Assembly: GCF_020215665.1 (NCBI RefSeq)
Contig: NZ_CP084061.1
Coordinates: 682,001-746,000 of the forward strand
DNA length: 64,000 nt
Direction of reading: 5' to 3'
Source of the DNA: Blautia parvula
GTDB taxonomy: Bacteria > Bacillota > Clostridia > Lachnospirales > Lachnospiraceae
Position numbers and translations under genes: made by a program. The notes under the pieces were generated by a model. That model worked only from the letters and a program-made list of their open reading frames with translations, was not told the origin of the DNA and made no database searches. Each line of letters opens with the position of its first letter. Within the stretch, counting starts at the first letter, position 1. Positions 16,375 through 24,616 of the stretch are shown here, piece by piece.

Positions 16375-18258
16375 ATGAATCAGTGTTTTGGTTGTAACAC
16401 ATGTGCTAGTGCGGATAAGAAGCTGGAAGGGTATATCCGGGAGCTGCCGATGGAGACTTCACATCACAGGGTGGAAGGGCAGAGTACGAAGTGCGGGTTT
16501 GGTCTGCAGGGTATCTGCTGCAGGCTTTGTGCAAATGGGCCCTGCCGGATCACACCTAAGGCGCCGAGAGGAATCTGTGGTGCTACGGCAGATGTGATCG
16601 TGGCTCGTAACTTCCTGAGGGCTGTGGCAAGCGGGTCAGGGTGTTATATACATATTGTGGAAAATACGGCGCTGAATGTGAAGAAGACAGCTATGGCAAA
16701 AGGGGAGATCAAAGGAGAAAAATCCCTGAAGAGGCTGGCTGAGATTTTCGGTGTGGAAGGCAAAGATAAATGGGAGACTGCGCAGATCGTTGCCCAGAAG
16801 GTGCTGGATGATCTGTATAAACCGGAATATGAGAAGATGGAGCTGGTTGAGAAGATGGCTTACGCTCCCAGGTTCCAGAGATGGCAGGAGCTTGGAATCC
16901 TGCCGGGCGGCGCGAAAGGCGAGGTGTTCCATGGAGTTGTAAAATGCTCTACTAACCTGAATTCAGATCCGGTGGATATGCTGACAGATTGTCTGAAGCT
17001 GGGTATTTCCACAGGTATTTACGGACTGACACTGACGAATCTTCTGAATGATGTGCTGCTGGGTGAGCCAGAGCTCAGACTGGCGCCTGTGGGACTCAGG
17101 GTGATCGATCCGGATTATATAAATATTATGATCACAGGACATCAGCACACGATCTTTGTAGATCTGCAGGAGAGGCTGACTTCAAAAGAGGCTGTGGAGA
17201 AGGCAAAGGCTGCCGGAGCAAAAGGATTTAAGCTGGTTGGATGTACCTGTGTGGGACAGGATCTGCAGCTTCGCGGGGCGCATTACACAGAGGTGTTTGA
17301 CGGTCATGCGGGAAACAATTACAGCAGTGAGGCTGTGCTGGCTACAGGCGGTATTGATGCGGTGCTCTCTGAGTTTAACTGTACACTTCCCGGCATTGAG
17401 CCTATCTGTGAGGAGCTGAAGATCAAACAGATCTGTCTGGATGATGTGGCGAAGAAGGCAAATGCAGAGCTGAAACCTTATGTATTTGAAGAGAGAGAAA
17501 AACAGAGTGAAGAGATCATAGATGAGATCGTTGCGGCTTACAAAGCAAGAAGAGGCAGTGTGCCCATGAATCTTCTGCCCGAACATGGAAATGACAACAC
17601 CCTTACAGGTGTCAGCGAAGTGTCCTTAAAGGAATTCCTGGGCGGCAATTGGAAACCGCTGATCGACCTGATCGTTTCAGGTGATATCAAGGGTATTGCC
17701 GGTGTGGTTGGATGTTCTAATCTGACAGCGGGCGGCCATGATGTGCTGACAGTGGAAATGACAAAAGAGCTGATCGCAAAGGATATTCTGGTACTGACAG
17801 CAGGCTGTTCTTCAGGAGGTATTGAGAACTGCGGACTGATGACTCCGGAGGCTGCGAAATATGCAGGTCCGAAGCTGCGCGCTGTATGTGAGAAACTGAA
17901 TATTCCTCCGGTATTGAACTTTGGACCATGTCTTGCGATCGGACGTCTGGAGATTGTTGCTACAGAGCTGGCAGAGGCAATCGGTGTTGATATTCCGAAG
18001 CTTCCTCTGGTACTGTCTGCTGCACAGTGGCTTGAGGAGCAGGCTCTGGCAGATGGATGCTTTGGCCTGGCTCTGGGACTGCCGCTGCATCTGGGAGTGC
18101 CGCCTTTTGTGACAGGAAGCAAAGTGGTGACAAAAGTGCTGACAGAGGATATGAAATCCCTCACAGGCGGGCAGGTTATTATCAATGGTGATGCAAAAGA
18201 GAGCGCTGAGATTCTGGATAAAATTATCGAGGAAAAACGTGCAGGCTTAAATATCTGA
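16375..18258 (+). CDS. cooS: Anaerobic Ni-Fe carbon monoxide dehydrogenase, catalytic subunit
   Basis: 627 residues, the usual CooS length. The N-terminus has the D/B-cluster cysteine pattern (MNQCFGCNTC, then CGFGLQGICCRLCANGPC). C-cluster ligands can be matched by position: His in ITGHQHT, Cys in GCTC, FNC, VVGCSN, AGCSS and FGPC. Several local motifs differ from well-studied enzymes, for example GCTCVGQD where CooSII has ICCTGNE and FGPCLAIGR where it has GSCVDNSR. Reaction: CO + H2O to CO2 with two electrons to ferredoxin. No acetyl-CoA synthase gene is adjacent; cooF and an FAD/NAD oxidoreductase follow, so this looks like a CO-to-NAD(P)H module rather than the acetogenic CODH/ACS itself. 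Start set by AGGAGG at about 16361. Confidence 0.92.
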   Translation: MNQCFGCNTCASADKKLEGYIRELPMETSHHRVEGQSTKCGFGLQGICCRLCANGPCRITPKAPRGICGATADVIVARNFLRAVASGSGCYIHIVENTALNVKKTAMAKGEIKGEKSLKRLAEIFGVEGKDKWETAQIVAQKVLDDLYKPEYEKMELVEKMAYAPRFQRWQELGILPGGAKGEVFHGVVKCSTNLNSDPVDMLTDCLKLGISTGIYGLTLTNLLNDVLLGEPELRLAPVGLRVIDPDYINIMITGHQHTIFVDLQERLTSKEAVEKAKAAGAKGFKLVGCTCVGQDLQLRGAHYTEVFDGHAGNNYSSEAVLATGGIDAVLSEFNCTLPGIEPICEELKIKQICLDDVAKKANAELKPYVFEEREKQSEEIIDEIVAAYKARRGSVPMNLLPEHGNDNTLTGVSEVSLKEFLGGNWKPLIDLIVSGDIKGIAGVVGCSNLTAGGHDVLTVEMTKELIAKDILVLTAGCSSGGIENCGLMTPEAAKYAGPKLRAVCEKLNIPPVLNFGPCLAIGRLEIVATELAEAIGVDIPKLPLVLSAAQWLEEQALADGCFGLALGLPLHLGVPPFVTGSKVVTKVLTEDMKSLTGGQVIINGDAKESAEILDKIIEEKRAGLNI

Positions 18259-18276
18259 TACAGGGGGGATGCGGTT

Positions 18277-18723
18277 ATGAAGAGAATTATGGTGGATGCC
18301 AGCAAATGTGACGGCTGTAAAAGCTGCTCCCTGGCCTGCATGCAGGCGCACCGGGAAACACCGGGGACAATTTACGACCTGGACGTGACAGACATTTCCA
18401 ACGAGACCAGAAACTTTATATATAAAAATCCGCAGGGCGGCTATACTCCTATTTTCTGCCGCCACTGTGATCAGCCGGAGTGTTTGATGTCCTGTATGAG
18501 CGGGGCACTTACAAAGGATGAGAAGACCGGGCATGTGCTGTACAATGAGGAAAAATGCGGTTCCTGTTTCATGTGTGTCATGAACTGTCCGTACGGAGTT
18601 TTAAAACCGGATGAAAAGACGCATTTAAAAGTGATCAAATGTGATTTCTGCATTGACAAAGGCGAGGAACCCAGTTGTGTAAAAGCCTGTCCAAAAGAGG
18701 CTATCTGGGTAGAGGAGGTGTAG
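18277..18723 (+). CDS. cooF: CooF-type four-cluster ferredoxin
   Basis: 148 residues with four cysteine groups for [4Fe-4S] clusters: CDGCKSCSLAC, CRHCDQPECLMSC, CGSCFMCVMNC and CDFCIDKGEEPSCVKAC. This is the standard polyferredoxin partner that takes electrons from CooS. The gene starts 18 nt after cooS behind GGGGGGAT and ends 1 nt before the oxidoreductase start, so all three are co-transcribed. Confidence 0.93.
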   Translation: MKRIMVDASKCDGCKSCSLACMQAHRETPGTIYDLDVTDISNETRNFIYKNPQGGYTPIFCRHCDQPECLMSCMSGALTKDEKTGHVLYNEEKCGSCFMCVMNCPYGVLKPDEKTHLKVIKCDFCIDKGEEPSCVKACPKEAIWVEEV

Positions 18724-18724
18724 C

Positions 18725-19951
18725 ATGGGATATGTGATTTTAGGCGTGGGTGCTGCGGGCATTACTGCGGCAAAGACCATCCGGAAAGCAGAGAAAGAGG
18801 CGGAGATCACCATGATCTCCACGGACCGACAGGTACATTCCCGCTGTATGCTGCACAAATATTTGAGCCATGAGCGGACAGCCGAAAAGCTGAGCTTTGT
18901 ACCGGAAGATTTTTTTGAGACCAACAGGATTCACTGGATAAAAGGAAAAACCGTTACAGGTCTCGATACTGCAAAAAAGAAAGTTATATTGGAAGACGGC
19001 GGGGAAGTTCCCTATGATAAGCTGCTGATCGCCACAGGCGCTGAGAGCTTTATCCCTCCTGTGGGAAATCTGCGGGAAGCTGCCAATGTATTCGGGCTGC
19101 GCCATCTGCACGATGCGGAAGCAATTGATAAAATGGCAGAAAGCGCAGAGCAGATCGTCATCATCGGTTCCGGCCTGGTGGGGCTGGATGCGGCTTACGG
19201 TCTGATGGAAACAGGAAAGAAGGTATCCATTGTGGAGATGGCAGATCAGATCCTGCCTATTCAGCTTGATAAAACGGGTGCTCTCGAATATCAGAAACGT
19301 TTTGAGGCGGCAGGTGCTTCCTTTTACCTGGGAAGAAAAGCTGCTGAGACAAAAATGGATGAAAACGGCAGAATCACGGAGGTGATTCTTGACAATGGAG
19401 AGTCACTGCCGTGTGATATGGTGATCGTGGCGGCAGGTGTGAGAAGTGCCACCGCAGGTCTTGACGGTGAAGGAATCGTGGTTGACAGAGGCATGAAGGT
19501 CAATGATTATTTGCAGACCGGTGCTGCCGATGTCTATGCTGCCGGGGATGTGACAGGGCTTTCCGGTATCTGGCCCAATGCCCAGAAACAGGGAGAGACG
19601 GCTGCCCTCAATATGATGGGGGGAAATGTGGAATATGAGGATCGGTTTGCAATCAAGAATACCATTAATTTCTTTGGGCTGGTATCTCTCTGTGTAGGTC
19701 TGATCGTTCCGGAAACTACCGATGTGGTGATCGCTAGAGAAGATGCAAGCAATTATAAACGCGTGATAATCCGTGGCGGAAAAGTAGTGGGTGTGCTTCT
19801 TCAGGGAGATATTTCCCATGCAGGTATCTGGCAGTATCTCATTAAAAATGAGATTTCCATTTCAGGGATTGAAAAGGATATCTTTGATCTGAATTTCGGT
19901 GATTTTTACGGAATCAGAGATAATGGGGAATATACCTGGCGCACAGCGTGA
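18725..19951 (+). CDS. FAD-dependent NAD(P) oxidoreductase of the CO module (FNOR type)
   Basis: 408 residues of the pyridine nucleotide-disulfide oxidoreductase superfamily. The FAD loop is VILGVGAAGITAAK at the N-terminus, the NAD(P) loop IIGSGLVGLDAAYG near residues 142-155, and the second FAD motif is VYAAGDVTG. No redox-active CxxxxC is present, so it resembles NADH:rubredoxin or ferredoxin reductases rather than disulfide reductases. In clostridial cooS-cooF-oxidoreductase clusters this protein is taken to pass electrons from CooF to NAD(P)+. The direction and nucleotide preference cannot be read here. It is the last gene of the operon; no strong terminator follows before the tyrS promoter. 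Confidence 0.88.
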   Translation: MGYVILGVGAAGITAAKTIRKAEKEAEITMISTDRQVHSRCMLHKYLSHERTAEKLSFVPEDFFETNRIHWIKGKTVTGLDTAKKKVILEDGGEVPYDKLLIATGAESFIPPVGNLREAANVFGLRHLHDAEAIDKMAESAEQIVIIGSGLVGLDAAYGLMETGKKVSIVEMADQILPIQLDKTGALEYQKRFEAAGASFYLGRKAAETKMDENGRITEVILDNGESLPCDMVIVAAGVRSATAGLDGEGIVVDRGMKVNDYLQTGAADVYAAGDVTGLSGIWPNAQKQGETAALNMMGGNVEYEDRFAIKNTINFFGLVSLCVGLIVPETTDVVIAREDASNYKRVIIRGGKVVGVLLQGDISHAGIWQYLIKNEISISGIEKDIFDLNFGDFYGIRDNGEYTWRTA

Positions 19952-19981
19952 TGATGACCTGTGATTTTTATAAAAAAGGGC

Positions 19982-20011
19982 TTGACAAACTGAAGTTTTA
20001 ACGGGTATACT
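19982..20011 (+). promoter_or_regulatory. Promoter of the tyrS T-box transcript
   Basis: -35 TTGACA at 19982-19987, 18-nt spacer, -10 TATACT at 20006-20011, placing the transcript start near 20018, just before the T-box leader. Confidence 0.75.
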
Positions 20012-20017
20012 TGGTGA

Positions 20018-20335
20018 CATATACAGAAATGCTGTGATGGGAACAAGTAATCCCCGTGGGCTTCCACAGAAAGCTGCCGGCTGATGAGAGGCGCGGAAGG
20101 AAGCGGACGATGAATACCTCCCTGAGCTTCACACCGAACAGTAGTTATGCTGCGGACAACAGTGTAAGGCTTAAGTAGGCTGTGACGGAGTGGCACACGT
20201 TATCGTGCAGATGAGTATCGCCTTGTCAAAAGGCCGTACTTACTGAGGCAGACGATGTGAATCGTCTGTGAAAAAAGGTGGTAACACGGAAGCAGATACA
20301 GCTCCCGTCCTTTGTAAAGAGGACGGGAGCTTTTT
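20018..20335 (+). promoter_or_regulatory. T-box riboswitch, tyrosine specific
   Basis: The leader ends with the conserved T-box core AGGTGGTAACACGG at 20276-20289 and a terminator hairpin. A GAA-TAC-C context at about 20112-20118 puts TAC (tyrosine codon, 20115-20117) in the specifier position, matching the downstream tyrS. Uncharged tRNA-Tyr is expected to stabilise the antiterminator and allow transcription. This leader fills the 454-nt gap between the FNOR gene and tyrS. Confidence 0.92.
20300..20335 (+). terminator. T-box attenuator terminator before tyrS
   Basis: Stem AGCTCCCGTCC (20300-20310) pairs with GGACGGGAGCT (20321-20331), followed by a T tract to 20335. It competes with the antiterminator formed by the T-box core. 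Confidence 0.92.
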
Positions 20336-20405
20336 ATTGTGCGCAGGTGTGCGGATACCGCTTTCGTCCGGTTAGAATTTACAGATAAGTAAAGGAGAAA
20401 ACACT

Positions 20406-21629
20406 ATGAAAATCTATGAAGAACTGACTGCCAGAGGCTTGATCGCACAGGTGACAGATGAAGAAGAGATCCGTGAGCTGGTGAACAACGGAAAAGCAAC
20501 ATTTTACATCGGTTTTGACCCTACAGCCGACAGTCTGCATGTGGGACATTTTATGGCTCTGTGCCTGATGAAGCGTCTGCAGATGGCAGGCAACAAGCCG
20601 ATCGCCTTACTCGGCGGCGGTACCGGCATGATCGGAGACCCTTCTGGGAGAAGCGACATGCGCCAGATGATGACAGAGGAGACGATCCAGTATAACTGTG
20701 ACTGTTTCAGAAAACAGATGAGCCGTTTTATTGATTTTTCAGAGGGAAAAGCCCTTATGGTAAATAATGCAGACTGGCTTCTGGACCTCAATTATGTGGA
20801 GATGTTGAGAGAAGTGGGCGCTCATTTTTCCGTAAACAATATGCTTCGCGCAGAGTGCTACAAACAGCGCATGGAAAAGGGACTGAGTTTCTTTGAATTT
20901 AACTACATGATCATGCAGAGCTATGACTTTTATATGCTGTACAAGAACTACGGTTGTAATATGCAGTTCGGCGGGGATGACCAGTGGAGCAACATGCTGG
21001 GCGGTACAGAGCTGATCCGCCGTAAGCTTGGAAAAGACGCCTATGCCATGACCATTACCCTGCTTCTGAATTCAGAGGGCAAGAAGATGGGCAAAACCCA
21101 GTCAGGAGCTGTCTGGCTGGATCCCAATAAGACATCACCTTTTGACTTTTATCAGTATTGGAGAAATGTCAGCGACGCAGATGTGCTGAAATGTCTGCGC
21201 ATGCTTACATTCCTGCCTTTAGAGCAGATTGATGAGATGGACAAATGGGAGGGCAGCCAGCTCAATACAGCAAAAGAGATTCTGGCTTATGAGCTGACCA
21301 GCCTGGTACATGGCGAGGAAGAGGCCGGAAAATCCCAGGAGGCAGCAAGAGCTTTATTTACCAGCGGAAATGCAGCAGATATGCCGTCAGCCGTCATTGA
21401 ACAGTCAGATCTGCAGGACGGAAATATTGACCTTATTTCACTTCTGCACAAGAGCGGATTGGTGGGCAGCCGTTCCGAGGGAAGAAGAGCCATCGAACAG
21501 GGCGGCGTTGCCATTGACGGTGAGAAGATCACAGATGTAAAATATCTGGTTCCGGGAGAAAAACTGGACGGGGACGGAATCGTTCTGAAACGCGGAAAGA
21601 AAAATTTCCGGAAAGTGACAATAAAATAA
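20406..21629 (+). CDS. tyrS: Tyrosyl-tRNA synthetase
   Basis: 407 residues, usual length for bacterial TyrRS. Class I motifs: HVGH (the HIGH equivalent) in [14 protein letters not shown] and KMGKT (the KMSKS equivalent) near residue 230. A C-terminal S4-like RNA-binding domain covers about 340-400 ([17 protein letters not shown]). It charges tRNA-Tyr in the cytoplasm. The start follows AAAGGAG. The upstream T-box with a TAC specifier confirms the amino acid and links expression to tRNA-Tyr charging. The gene appears monocistronic. Confidence 0.97.
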   Translation: MKIYEELTARGLIAQVTDEEEIRELVNNGKATFYIGFDPTADSLHVGHFMALCLMKRLQMAGNKPIALLGGGTGMIGDPSGRSDMRQMMTEETIQYNCDCFRKQMSRFIDFSEGKALMVNNADWLLDLNYVEMLREVGAHFSVNNMLRAECYKQRMEKGLSFFEFNYMIMQSYDFYMLYKNYGCNMQFGGDDQWSNMLGGTELIRRKLGKDAYAMTITLLLNSEGKKMGKTQSGAVWLDPNKTSPFDFYQYWRNVSDADVLKCLRMLTFLPLEQIDEMDKWEGSQLNTAKEILAYELTSLVHGEEEAGKSQEAARALFTSGNAADMPSAVIEQSDLQDGNIDLISLLHKSGLVGSRSEGRRAIEQGGVAIDGEKITDVKYLVPGEKLDGDGIVLKRGKKNFRKVTIK

Positions 21630-21658
21630 AGCCATAAGGATTCGGTCAACAGAGCCGC

Positions 21659-21708
21659 AGCAGGTATTCGTCCATAAGAATTATCTTATAATAGGACGGA
21701 TATCTGCT
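21659..21708. other. Stem-loop downstream of tyrS
   Basis: AGCAGGTATTCGTCC (21659-21673) pairs with GGACGGATATCTGCT (21694-21708) with two G-U-type mismatches. There is no T tract, so termination is uncertain. The rest of the 21630-21996 gap is AT-rich without an ORF that I can support. Confidence 0.6.
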
Positions 21709-21773
21709 GTGAACTGTGTCAGCCGTTACGTTTTGTGCAAAATCATCAAATTATTTTTTCTTTGTTAATGCCA

Positions 21774-21802
21774 TTGCATTTTAACTCAGAATATGGTAAT
21801 CT
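21774..21802 (+). promoter_or_regulatory. Possible promoter of the gene at 21997
   Basis: TTGCAT (21774-21779), 17-nt spacer, TAATCT (21797-21802). The -10 is weak. This would give a leader of almost 190 nt. Confidence 0.35.
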
Positions 21803-21996
21803 GGATTTACGAAAAGGTCAGCGCTGAACAATCGAAAACGCGCAGAAAACAATTCTAAAATTAAGACAATATGACACACATTTCCAAATTCTATGGAATT
21901 CCCATATTATTTCCAATTATAAAGATTCAGAGCAAAGGAATACCAACATTGTTTTTCTGATTGCGAAGCGCCTGCCGGAACAGAGAGGTTATGAGA

Positions 21997-23313
21997 ATGA
22001 ACAAAAAAGGAATGATATTTGAAGGGCTGAAAGTGCGCAATGAGATTAAAAAGGCAATGTATCAGGAGGAAAATCTGCCGGACCGCATACAGGAGGAGAA
22101 CCGTTACCTGACAGAAGCGGAAGGCGAGGACACAGGTAAAAGTGTGCTTAAATGTGAGCGGGAACTGACACGTGTTCTGGAAAAGCTGATGAATGAGGAT
22201 GGGGAGGAAATCTGCCTTGATGTGACCTATTTTCTGGTTTTTGCAGCAGCGCAGAATCCTGTCTGCCAGGAGGAACTGAAGACACTTACACCGGAGCAGA
22301 TTCTTGAATATCAGAAGATTTTTTTGGACAATGGGTATCATGGAGAGTATTTCTTGTCCTGCCTGGGCTATGAGGAATATTATTATGCACAGGTGCTCTT
22401 TGGCATGCTGGAAGTGATGCGGGAGGGAAGCAGAGAGAAAGCGGAGGATGCTTACAGGCTGTTTATGGGGCTTATCCGCAAAGGCTGGCACAGTGCCAGA
22501 AAGGAACTTTTTAAAGAAGAGACCCTGGAGTTTCAGTGTATACAGGAATGGGCAGAACCTTATACAGAACAGCCGGCCATGGGAATGAGCCAGATATGTG
22601 TTATTTATCTGCTGGCAGAAGCCTGTCATGTGGAGATAAGGAAGAATGTGAATTATTACCTGATACTGGAGTGTATGATTGACAGAAATACGATCTGGGA
22701 CAGCAAAAAAGAGGAGATTCTGGAATATGAGGTCTGGGGAAGGCAGGGATATGCGGACAGCAGTTTCAGCAGAATGCTGGCGGAGACTGTACGGAATCCG
22801 TTTCAGGCAGCGCTGGGATTTCAGGTGGAAGGATATGAAGAGTTCGATTGTTACCTCCAGAATCTTTTCCATTTGGGAGGCATTGACAGAAATGTGCTTG
22901 GCGGGGAAGTGCTGGATGAGAGGACACGTGAGATTCTTCTGGAGATTGGTGAATTTGAAGAAAAATCCGGTTTGGAGAAGTACATTTACTCCCTTTACAT
23001 TGTTTTGCTGTCCGGTTATGTAAAAAAATGCCTGGATAAGATCCTTGAAAATAATCCGGCCAGATGGCAGAGGTGCGTAGACCGGGAGGCAGAAGAAAAA
23101 GATACTTTAAAAAAACAGATCAATGAGCTGGAAGTATACTGCAGAAGCGTAAAGAAGAGAAACCGTGAACTGGAAGAAAAATTGGAGCAGGCAGAACGAA
23201 CCGTACGCCGCAAAGAGAACCAGATGCAGCGCGCAGTAAAGCAGCACCAGTCTGAAAAACAGGAATTGATAAAGCTGAGAGAGCGCCAATATAATACCGG
23301 AAAAGCGGGCTGA
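21997..23313 (+). CDS. Protein of unknown function with C-terminal coiled coil
   Basis: 438 residues from the ATG at 21997, preferred because AGAGAGG (21982-21988) stands 8 nt upstream; an ATG at 21991 is too close to it. I do not recognise the family. The protein is acidic and helical through most of its length, with no signal peptide, Walker motif, HTH or clear membrane segment. From about residue 355 it becomes a strongly charged coiled coil (KKQINELEVYCRSVKKRNRE and on). The middle is rich in Tyr, Phe and Glu. It has its own intergenic spaces on both sides and no functional neighbour, so context gives no role. Confidence 0.75.
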   Translation: MNKKGMIFEGLKVRNEIKKAMYQEENLPDRIQEENRYLTEAEGEDTGKSVLKCERELTRVLEKLMNEDGEEICLDVTYFLVFAAAQNPVCQEELKTLTPEQILEYQKIFLDNGYHGEYFLSCLGYEEYYYAQVLFGMLEVMREGSREKAEDAYRLFMGLIRKGWHSARKELFKEETLEFQCIQEWAEPYTEQPAMGMSQICVIYLLAEACHVEIRKNVNYYLILECMIDRNTIWDSKKEEILEYEVWGRQGYADSSFSRMLAETVRNPFQAALGFQVEGYEEFDCYLQNLFHLGGIDRNVLGGEVLDERTREILLEIGEFEEKSGLEKYIYSLYIVLLSGYVKKCLDKILENNPARWQRCVDREAEEKDTLKKQINELEVYCRSVKKRNRELEEKLEQAERTVRRKENQMQRAVKQHQSEKQELIKLRERQYNTGKAG

Positions 23314-23488
23314 TGACTTTTGCATAATAGTCTGCAAAAGGGCAATGCTGTAAATTGCGAAAGCAATATTTTTAGCAGAATTAACAAAATATTATATGCA
23401 AAAATAGGCACTATTTTTTAACGGTATAAATGGATTTTATCAGCAAAGTATGATATACTTTGAATACAAGAAAGGTCAGTAAAACAAT

Positions 23489-24106
23489 ATGAGAGAAAAC
23501 CAATTGTTAGAGTTAATATATGAGGAATTGACTGTCGTAAAAAATAATACGGAATCTATGAAAGAGGACATTGTTACATTAAATGAAAATGTCAGTATTT
23601 TGAAAGAGGATGTCAATGAACTAAAGGGAGATGTAAATGCCCTGAAGAAAGATGTCAGTGTCTTAAAAGAAGACGTCAGTGAGTTAAAAGAAGATGTCAG
23701 TGTCTTAAAAGAAGACGTCAGTGAGTTAAAAGAAGATGTCAGCGTCCTGAAGGAAGACGTAAATGGATTAAAAGAAGATGTTAGTGTCCTGAAAGAAGAT
23801 GTAAATGGGTTAAAAGAAGATGTCAGTGTCTTGAAAGAAGATGTCAACGGTTTAAAGGAGGATGTCGGAATCCTGAAAGTAGATGTCAGCGGATTAAAAG
23901 AGGACGTGATTCTTCTGAAAAAGGACGTCAATCATTTAAAGGAGGAAGTCACCAGAATAAAAGCAGCGCAGGCCCGTACGGACCGCCGGATTTCTTTCAT
24001 TTACAAAGAATTGAAAAATATGGATGATGCCATATTGGGAGAGGTTGAAAGAGTACATGAAATCCTGGACCGCCATGCAGCGGACGGGAGTAAACATTTC
24101 GCATAA
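23489..24106 (+). CDS. Heptad-repeat coiled-coil protein
   Basis: 205 residues. After a short helical head, roughly residues 35-155 are near-perfect heptads of the form LKEDVSx, with Leu and Val alternating at the core positions; this predicts a long straight parallel coiled coil of some 17 turns of heptad. The C-terminal 50 residues (RIKAAQARTDRRISFIYKEL and on) are less regular and may form a cap. No signal peptide or membrane anchor is visible. Valine and leucine in alternate core positions are compatible with a trimer or dimer; oligomer state is inference. AAAGGTC precedes the ATG. A TATACT (23454-23459) could be its -10, but no good -35 is seen. Confidence 0.8.
   Translation: MRENQLLELIYEELTVVKNNTESMKEDIVTLNENVSILKEDVNELKGDVNALKKDVSVLKEDVSELKEDVSVLKEDVSELKEDVSVLKEDVNGLKEDVSVLKEDVNGLKEDVSVLKEDVNGLKEDVGILKVDVSGLKEDVILLKKDVNHLKEEVTRIKAAQARTDRRISFIYKELKNMDDAILGEVERVHEILDRHAADGSKHFA
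23591..23950 (+). repeat. In-frame 21-bp/42-bp tandem repeats encoding the heptads
   Basis: The units read roughly TTAAAAGAAGATGTCAGT with alternating VSV/VSE/VNG versions, so a 42-bp higher-order unit is visible. All changes are multiples of 21 bp, so copy-number change would alter protein length without frameshift. Confidence 0.85.
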
Positions 24107-24124
24107 TTTACACGTGCACTTCTA

Positions 24125-24164
24125 AACGGGCAGTGTTTCATTATTCTATGAAATGCTGCCCGTT
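24125..24164 (+). terminator. Probable terminator of the coiled-coil gene
   Basis: AACGGGCAGTGTTTCAT (24125-24141) pairs with ATGAAATGCTGCCCGTT (24148-24164) with G-U pairs. The following TGTCTCTG is a poor T tract, so efficiency is uncertain. Confidence 0.5.
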
Positions 24165-24198
24165 GTCTCTGCTCTCTGCAGAAAATTAAAATCAACTA

Positions 24199-24227
24199 TT
24201 GACAAATAAAACACATGGCATTATAAT
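24199..24227 (+). promoter_or_regulatory. Promoter of the trp operon
   Basis: -35 TTGACA (24199-24204), 17-nt spacer, -10 TATAAT (24222-24227): a full consensus promoter, with the start near 24234. Confidence 0.88.
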
Positions 24228-24233
24228 TGAAAA

Positions 24234-24570
24234 AAGTTGAATTGATTAACACTTTAAACCGATGAACAAGAGGAGTAGGTAAGAATATTTACTTCCAGAG
24301 AGCCGTTGCTGGTGGGAATGCGGCAGTAAGAGTTTTTACTGAATGGACTTGTGAGGGCAGCTTGAAACCTTTGTGATCCGAATAGGATTTGGGAGAAGGA
24401 AGTAGACGCTGACGGGGAGCTTATCCGTTATCAAGGAGCAGTGTATGATAGTACATGAAAGAGCGGTTCATATTACGTTAAGTATATGAGCAATATGGGT
24501 GGTACCGCAGGAGTTTTGAATTTACAGCTCTTGTCCCATTGGAGAAATCTGATGGGGCAGGAGCTTTTTT
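24234..24570 (+). promoter_or_regulatory. T-box riboswitch, tryptophan specific
   Basis: T-box core GGGTGGTACCGCAG at 24497-24510 and a terminator at the 3' end. GAA-TGG at 24341-24346 puts TGG (tryptophan codon, 24344-24346) in the same context as the TAC of the tyrS leader. Uncharged tRNA-Trp should permit readthrough into trpE. This leader fills most of the gap 24107-24616. Confidence 0.92.
24526..24570 (+). terminator. T-box attenuator terminator before trpE
   Basis: AGCTCTTGTCCCAT (24526-24539) pairs with ATGGGGCAGGAGCT (24552-24565), followed by T residues to 24570. Confidence 0.92.
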
Positions 24571-24616
24571 ATTTACAGAAAAACCTGATCTCGCTCTTTG
24601 GAAAGGGAGGAAAAAC

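Noticed and set aside
23591-23950. Regular repeats as a CRISPR array
   Set aside because: The units are contiguous, have no spacers, and are coding heptads.
24539-24616. Upstream in-frame start for trpE
   Set aside because: It lies inside the T-box terminator hairpin and lacks a ribosome binding site; the ATG at 24617 has AGGGAGG.
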